DNA of 64,000 nt from Cyprinodon diabolis (Eukaryota > Chordata > Actinopteri > Cyprinodontiformes > Cyprinodontidae). Under the pieces are notes generated by a model. That model was not told the DNA's origin. It was given only the letters and a program-made list of their open reading frames with translations, and did no database searches. The stretch is from positions 25,087,474 through 25,151,473 of the forward strand of contig CM060065.1 in assembly GCA_030533445.1 (NCBI GenBank), written 5' to 3'. Positions 58,273 through 64,000 of the stretch are shown here, piece after piece; positions within the stretch are counted from its first letter, which is position 1; the number at the start of each line of letters is the position of its first letter. The position numbers and the translations under genes are program-made.

Positions 58273-59109
58273 ATGGCAGAGGCTAGTTATGATGAATATG
58301 AAGAAAACCAAATGAATTTACAAGCTGCACTGGCGTCGTTAGGCCCATCACTAGGGGTAGGATGCCCATATCTTCCTCCCAGGTACCTACTAGATCCTGC
58401 AGAGGGGCCAAGCAGTGCACCTTTGGGTTGGAGCAAACCTATGATGACACCCAGCAGGCAGCCTGAGGATCAACCTATGATGACACCCAGCAGGCAGCCT
58501 GATGATCAACCACCATCACCTACTGGGAAGCCACTGTCCATCTCGATGCCACCAGGGGACCTCAGTATTGATCTCGGTCCAACCAGCACCCCTGCCAGTC
58601 CTGAGAATCCCGAGGATCGACGACCACCGTCACCCCACCAATATAATTATCCGCCACCACCCATTCCAGGCGTACTGGCTATGTTCATGGTCATAGCAGA
58701 TGACATAAAGCTTGATCTTGCCGAAGCTCATCATGTTGCAAAGTTCTTGGCTCATCCGCTGGAGTCATACAACACCAACAGTGATCTCAAGCCTGAAATC
58801 ACCTCTATGACCAAAACAGTTTATGCCCAATTCATGAAGGGTCTGATGCACCCCGAGCCACGACGGTCCTTTGCACGGATGCGTCGCACCATATACAAAC
58901 GCAAAGTACAAGCTGGGAAACGGCAGTTGACCACGGACAATCTGGGACTGAGACAGGAACTTCAGAATGCTCATCAGACCATTATCAACCTACAACAGCA
59001 GGTGATGCAGCTGACTACTGATCTGCAGAACGTGGTTCCATATATGCAGGGGGGCCCAAACGGAGGGCAGAATTATGAACAGAATTATGGGGGCCATCCT
59101 TATCATTGA
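58273..59109 (+). CDS. Unrecognised ERV accessory protein, 278 aa, basic region plus coiled coil
   Basis: The ATG at 58273 was chosen because it follows the acceptor-like site closely. The product is not recognised. Residues 1-25 are acidic. Residues 35-135 are proline-rich and contain an exact-length tandem repeat of 12 residues (MMTPSRQPEDQP, then MMTPSRQPDDQP; 58441-58512). Residues 136-195 look folded, with hydrophobic helices. Residues 197-217 are strongly basic (RRSFARMRR...KRK...GKR). Residues 226-254 form a regular heptad repeat: a positions L, A, L, L, V and d positions L, I, V, L. The last 25 residues are Gly/Asn/Gln-rich. The frame is fully open although pol and env are broken. The basic-plus-zipper layout suggests a nucleic-acid-binding dimer; residues 170-215 also loosely recall a BEN domain. 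Both are inferences. Confidence 0.72.
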   Translation: MAEASYDEYEENQMNLQAALASLGPSLGVGCPYLPPRYLLDPAEGPSSAPLGWSKPMMTPSRQPEDQPMMTPSRQPDDQPPSPTGKPLSISMPPGDLSIDLGPTSTPASPENPEDRRPPSPHQYNYPPPPIPGVLAMFMVIADDIKLDLAEAHHVAKFLAHPLESYNTNSDLKPEITSMTKTVYAQFMKGLMHPEPRRSFARMRRTIYKRKVQAGKRQLTTDNLGLRQELQNAHQTIINLQQQVMQLTTDLQNVVPYMQGGPNGGQNYEQNYGGHPYH

Positions 59110-59763
59110 TATCAACCTCAACGCCATACTGGATATAATGACAATGCTGATAATTGCTGATTATATATACCTATGTTAAAAATAAGTGACATAATCATTG
59201 TGTATACTACATGTGACAGTACACGTACTGTGCAGGAGAGTGCCACTTGGTTACTCCTATGTTGGTTGTAATGACGGTCATTGACCATTAGATGACGTGC
59301 GCGCCTGCCTTAGTCCAGGCATGATGTGGCTTTTCTTGGTTATTTATGGGTGTGTCTTGACACCTATGCAGAGGGGGATGCGATGACTTCGCAACACAAG
59401 ATGCTGCTTGGGCATTGGAATTTTCCTCTGCTGAAATAATAAACAGAATTAGAAAACTCATTCTATAAAAAAAAGTAAGCAACGAGGAGCAGATCCTCTC
59501 AAGTGAGCCAAGAGGGGGATCCCTCTTAGTTTGAGATGTTCTTGATTTTTACATTCTACTTTTTGCATTTTGCCATTTTACCAGGTACTCACACTTACAA
59601 TTTTTTATATACCAGTCACTAGCACTATAGGGTATGTGTTTTGGTTTGGGGTGCACAATATATATATATATATAACCATCAGTTACTTTTTAAGATTTCA
59701 CTATAATGGTATTTTATGGATCATCACCTGCATAGCAGCTTTGTGTTGATCCTTTTTAGGATC
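59110..59763 (+). other. ERV 3' non-coding region
   Basis: No coding frame is recognised between the accessory ORF and the polypurine tract. It contains a short TA microsatellite at about 59658-59674. Confidence 0.6.
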
Positions 59764-59775
59764 AAAGGGGGGAAA
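59764..59775 (+). promoter_or_regulatory. Polypurine tract
   Basis: AAAGGGGGGAAA lies directly before the TG of the 3' LTR, as required for plus-strand DNA priming. Confidence 0.93.
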
Positions 59776-60584
59776 TGTAGTGTATTATTTGTCATAAATG
59801 ATTAGAATAAAACAAGAATCAAAAGTTTTAAATGATTAAAGAGAATTGTGTTCATGAATATATTTATGTAGGCCAAGAGGAGAAAAACAGAGCAATGAGT
59901 GTGTGTAACTGCTGCACCTGACTGTAAGAGGAAGAAAAGCACACTCATCTGCTGGAAAGCACAGGATTAAGGCCCTTAGTGATAAGAAAAAGCACCCTCA
60001 TAAAAATGAAGTATTTGACATATCAAGGTTAACCAGCCCAGCAAAATTTGGCCATACAACTTGTGATAAATAGAGTTGTTATTTTCAAGGCACAATGTGC
60101 AGTACTGATCCCAGAAGGGGTGATGCTTTGACTGAGACACAAAGAGGAACACTAGGCCAGACTGACATGGCTTAAAGTAGGGAAAGGATAAGTTTCAACA
60201 TGTTTTTGACTAAACCGTCATAAGTTTCTGCATGGCCTGAGAGAGTGCTCTCACAAGTATGAGATGTGTCTATGAATGTTACCGTGTTTTGCAGATAAAT
60301 ATCAATGTGACCTTTACCAATGACTGAAATATGTTCTGAAGGGGGTTTTTCCACCGATAAGAAATGTATAAAAGGGAGCTGGTTTCACCATTTGTCAGCT
60401 TCGGCTCACCAGCGCTGTGTAAATATGTAGTGTTTAGCAATAAACTCACTGGACCTGGACTCAGCGGCCTCTGTCTAAATTTTTTGATCCTTGTTTGAGA
60501 CTTTTTCTGCTTTTTAAGAACTTTGAATTTTTATAAAACTTAGCTTCAATTTTAAGTCGTCAAGAAGAGAATTATAGGACGACA
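59776..60584 (+). repeat. 3' LTR of the ERV
   Basis: 809 bp, the same length and, as far as I could compare, the same sequence as the 5' LTR, including the TATA box and AATAAA. It ends GACGACA, followed by the ATAC target copy. Confidence 0.95.
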
Positions 60585-60588
60585 ATAC

Positions 60589-60876
60589 CTGCCGCTCTTT
60601 CTTGGACATCTGCCGTTGTAACGGTTACTGGTTCTTGTTCTGGGAGATTGCTGTGATCTGTTCTAAGATCTTCTAGCCACTGAGCATTGGTGTTGTGGGA
60701 TGCCTCCTTCTCCCATATGTTTCTCCAGTACTGTTCAGCCTCAGCCCTGGGTGGATCTGATCTTGAATTACCCTGCCACTGTGAGTACACTTTGGATGGG
60801 TTGGTGGAGAACACCTGGTTTATTCTCCTGGCTTCTGCTTCTCCCTTGTATCTCTTTAGGCGGGTGGCCAGGGCAG
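60589..60876 (-). pseudogene. Rex6/R4-type LINE, upstream part of the ERV-split copy
   Basis: On the minus strand this encodes RLKRYKGEAEARRINQVFST and, further on, EAEQYWRNIWEKEASHN and VQERAAG. It joins in frame to MKSWTAPGPD at 48507 once the ERV and one ATAC are removed. It precedes the RT domain. It stops at a TA microsatellite (60877-60891), so the copy is 5'-truncated. Confidence 0.82.
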
Positions 60877-60891
60877 TATATATATATATAT

Positions 60892-63800
60892 GTTACAAAT
60901 ACCATGCTCAAGGAATCCAATGCACAGCTTTTCTTTATTGTGAAAAGGTTTAAGGTGTTATGGCTCTCTAAATGTACATGACAATTCTACTTTTTGTGAC
61001 AAAGTGAATCAGAGATAAACATCGAATAGGGTTGTGGTACTTGTACTTGAATTTCCCGCAAGGGATTCATAAAGCAATTCTGATTCTGGTTGTCAAAGGC
61101 TTCGGTCCGCAAAGCAGCCATCCCGATCTCCACCGAAAGTCATCAACCGCCCATTTCCTGTCTAGCAACTGTTGAAATATAGTATAGAGTCTGCTAGAAC
61201 TAATAATGATAAGGAAAATGACGGTGAGATACTTGGTAGGTGTGCCTCTAAAATAGATATTCCCTATAGAGGAAAAAGCTTGATTGTAAATTTTTGTAAC
61301 TGGGGAAAAAATACCAGTTTGTTGCAATAAAAACTCAATATACCGTAATAATGCATTAGTGTTAAGGTATTATTAGCTGTTTTCTGCAGCATTTAAGTTT
61401 GCTTATCCTGTATTTTATAGATAAAACAAACAACCTCGCTTTTTTATATTATATGTCAATCTGCATTTTTTCCTATTTGGATGAAAACAGTAGACATACC
61501 AACATGTAACGTGAAATTTTAGGAATTCAAGTGAACAACCTTCCTTCTGATTTCCCCTCACTGGTTGGCATATCTCAGTTCATTGTTCTGAAGGCATGCA
61601 TAAATCAAGGACTAAAAAAACCCTATAATGTCCGTATTCTTTGTGACACATCTTTCTCTGACACACTCCAGATGGCCAAATACAGGAGAACGCTTTCCTG
61701 ATATTACGGAAATGTTAAAAAATATATAGCAAAATCATTTATCTGACAACTTATAGAAGTATATATATCTAATAATTCTGAGCAGATTTTACTGTAACAA
61801 CACTGAGCTCCATTAGCATAGGAAAAAAAACCTCAGTGGCATCAGAGCCTTTAAAATTAATCTAATTCAACCACAGGCTCTTCAAAGCCCAATGCTTTGA
61901 AAGGAAACAGACCTAGCTTTTCATGCTATTACAGAAAAATAATGGCAACTGAATATATTGGATTTAAAACACTACAGCCCTGACTCAATTATAATTAAAG
62001 CATAGCTTTGTAGAAATTTCCAATTAACAACCACCCAAAACATTCTTCTGCCCTCAGCTCTGCTCTAATTGCTGTGGCAATGCATTGACCCTGCTTAGCC
62101 CTTTCATATGGTAATAACACACTGCCAACCAAAACTATTACACAAATTATTGGTAGGGAGGCACTCTAATTATGTCCCCAGCTGTAGCCAGCCAGTGCCA
62201 TGGAACTGCCAAACTCCTTCATGAAATTTGCCAACCCCTCATCAGAATGAAACCTTTTTTTTTTTTTTTTAACTATACTTCATTATCAATTAGAAGGCCT
62301 TGTTGTTGCTCAGACACAAGTGGATCAGAAATTGCAACATGTACTAATAAGACATCACCAGAAATTTTTCATCAAAGGCACGGCATCACAAAACAAATCT
62401 TTACTCTTAAAATTAAATCATACAGTGAGGTATAGACACCATCTTGATAAAAAAAAAACAACTTAATAATAGCTCTAAAATAAATATGTTCCTTGCATTG
62501 CGTGATATTTAGAGCCTAATCTTCAAAGATTCAAAATAAGGGGTGCTATTTTTTTTTGCTTGTTTCCATGTTGAAAGAAACCGTGCAGAGAATCTCTCTC
62601 CATGGTCTGGCATTGTACCAATGTCTTCTTTATGGTAACAAAAGGTGCAGGTATTTTTGTGTGTCAGTTTTCACCTGACTTTCCAGAAGTACTAAAAGGG
62701 AAGCAAGGGGTGCAGCTGCAGTTGAGTTTTAGTCTTGGAAAGTATTCTCTGTATGTGGTAAATTTTAAAATCTGTATACCATCCATGCATTAATTTGCAC
62801 TTTTGTCAACAGAATATGATCTGTATATTAATAAACTTATTAATACACACACAAAGGTTTTGCACACAAAGTCGGCTTGATTACAAACCTAAATCGCTTA
62901 GCATCTTCCTCGAGGATCTGCACTGCACATACAAAAACATTTAACCCTGTTTGAAGACACAGGGACCTAAAGATCAGGCCCAAAGAGTATTACAACTAAG
63001 AGGACATCCCATTATGTTATGGGTACTCTCTCAGTTAGTCATCTAGAAAATCTAAATACATGTACAGAATAACCTTTAAGGCAAAAATGAAAACTAGTGC
63101 ATTCAATTAATTATTATTTTCTGAAATAAAAACTTCTGTATTTTCAAGGGCTTTTATTTTATCGGATCAATCAACAGTTTTTCTTCAGTTTTATTGTAAA
63201 GAGAATAATAAAGAGAAAAAAAGGAAGGAAAATCTAATGATTTAATGGGCAAATGAAAAACTAAACTTACTTAACTTTATAACATGCCTGTCAACAAAAC
63301 AGGTTGCAAACAGTTCAATCAGTTTCACAGCAGTTTCACAGAGTTCTGTTCTGTCTAGAGCAAATGCTAACAAAAAAGAAGCCAACAGTAAGTATACAGA
63401 GTCTCACTGCTTTCCCCGAGGGCTTTCTGCAGCAATCTTTTAAACACACAAGGACAGGGCCAGAAGGGATTGGAACTATTGCTGGCTGGTCGACCCTGAC
63501 ATTATTTTCATACTGCATGTTCACACAAGTCCAGTCTGAACCTGGTCACATCACCCCACACATCAAAAACACAACATTTGAGGACTTAGGCTTTCTGCAA
63601 ACTTTACCAAATGAAGCAGGGATCAGCGTTATTTTCAGTAATTCACACATGGTGGACATGCAACATGACAATACACGCAATCTTAGCGAATCTTAGCAAG
63701 CGTGGATGCTTTCCCCCTTTTCAACGCAAAACAATCTGTTTTTTTTTTTTTCAGCATGGGGTTGGTATTCATCTTTCAAGCAACACTGTGTACATTTTAG

Positions 63801-64000
63801 CCACCAGGGGGTGCTTCACCTGTGATTTCCAGGTTTAACTTCCTGTGAAGATCCCTAGCAAAATTAAACAGAATCCATAAGGGTTGGCCTGTTTTTTTCT
63901 GTTTTGTTTTTTCTCAAAACAAGATTGCAAAAAGACAATAACCATATCGTTTTTGTTTGTGTCACCTTTAAAAACCTAAATGCCAATATAAAAAAAAAAT
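60892..64000. other. Upstream TEAD intron, no gene seen
   Basis: No TEAD exon, other coding exon or RNA gene is recognised on either strand. The stretch at about 61800-62250 has fewer simple repeats and several ATTA and TAATT homeodomain-type cores, so it is a candidate conserved element (inference only). Poly-T runs are at about 62254 and 63740. Confidence 0.55.
63801..63814 (+). promoter_or_regulatory. CTCF-like motif
   Basis: CCACCAGGGGGTGC differs at one position from the vertebrate CTCF core CCACCAGGGGGCGC (known motif). Whether it is bound is unknown. Confidence 0.4.

Larger units (their letters stand above)
48508..60584 (+). mobile_element. Endogenous retrovirus, fish epsilon/gamma-like, 12.1 kb, with two LTRs
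   Basis: LTR (48508-49316), internal region, LTR (59776-60584), flanked by a perfect ATAC target duplication (48504-48507 and 60585-60588). Removing the ERV and one ATAC rejoins the LINE reading frame exactly (...RAAG-MKSW...), which proves the boundaries. Gene order is gag, protease, RT, RNase H, integrase, env remnant, accessory ORF. The gag-to-pro link is an amber codon in the same frame, as in gamma- and epsilonretroviruses. The primer site and the extra 3' ORF recall snakehead retrovirus-type elements, but I cannot place it precisely. Protease and pol are frameshifted and env is mostly deleted, so it is not an intact provirus. Confidence 0.95.

Noticed and set aside
63304..63696. 130-codon plus-strand frame in the upstream intron
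   Set aside because: No ATG at the start, no recognisable domain and no splice context.

Overview
The window is teleost fish genomic DNA. Three short exons of a TEAD (TEF-1) transcription factor gene lie on the minus strand, best matched to TEAD1. Almost everything else is mobile or repetitive DNA inside its introns. The fish origin is inferred from the TEAD coding sequence and from the repeat families: a Tc1/mariner element, a Rex6/R4-type LINE, an epsilon/gamma-like fish endogenous retrovirus (ERV), and a '(TTA)n-GGCCCGAGCAGC' repeat that I recognise only from fish genomes.

Layout. 1-273: two adjacent 63-bp exons (211-273 and 58-120, minus strand) encode alternative versions of the third helix of the TEA DNA-binding domain. 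274-3212: AT-rich intron with remnants of non-autonomous DNA transposons. 3213-43653: a 40-kb head-to-tail array of ten repeat units in the order A B B A B A A B A B. Each unit is built from a hairpin head, a body of degenerate ~300-bp modules, 1-5 copies of a 508-bp tandem repeat, and a ~315-bp tail. 43654-44770: intron with a short CpG-rich patch. 44771-44835: the preceding TEAD exon. 44997-46215: a complete but inactivated Tc1/mariner element inside a TA microsatellite. 46386-48507 and 60589-60876: one LINE fragment, minus strand, split by the ERV. 48508-60584: a 12.1-kb ERV, plus strand, with LTRs that look identical and a 4-bp target duplication (ATAC). 60893-64000: upstream TEAD intron.

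ERV order: LTR, tRNA-Arg primer site, a structured leader with seven small hairpins, gag, an in-frame amber codon, protease, reverse transcriptase, RNase H, integrase, a shrunken env remnant, an unrecognised 278-residue accessory ORF, polypurine tract, LTR. Gag is open. Protease and pol are broken by three one-base shifts, and env lacks most of its length. The element looks young, but as read here it cannot make a full polyprotein.

The observations I rate highest are the leader hairpins, which share an AGNGA-type loop on unrelated stems; the accessory ORF, with a basic region followed by a regular heptad repeat; the tandem alternative TEA-domain exons; and the modular 40-kb array with its nested head series.
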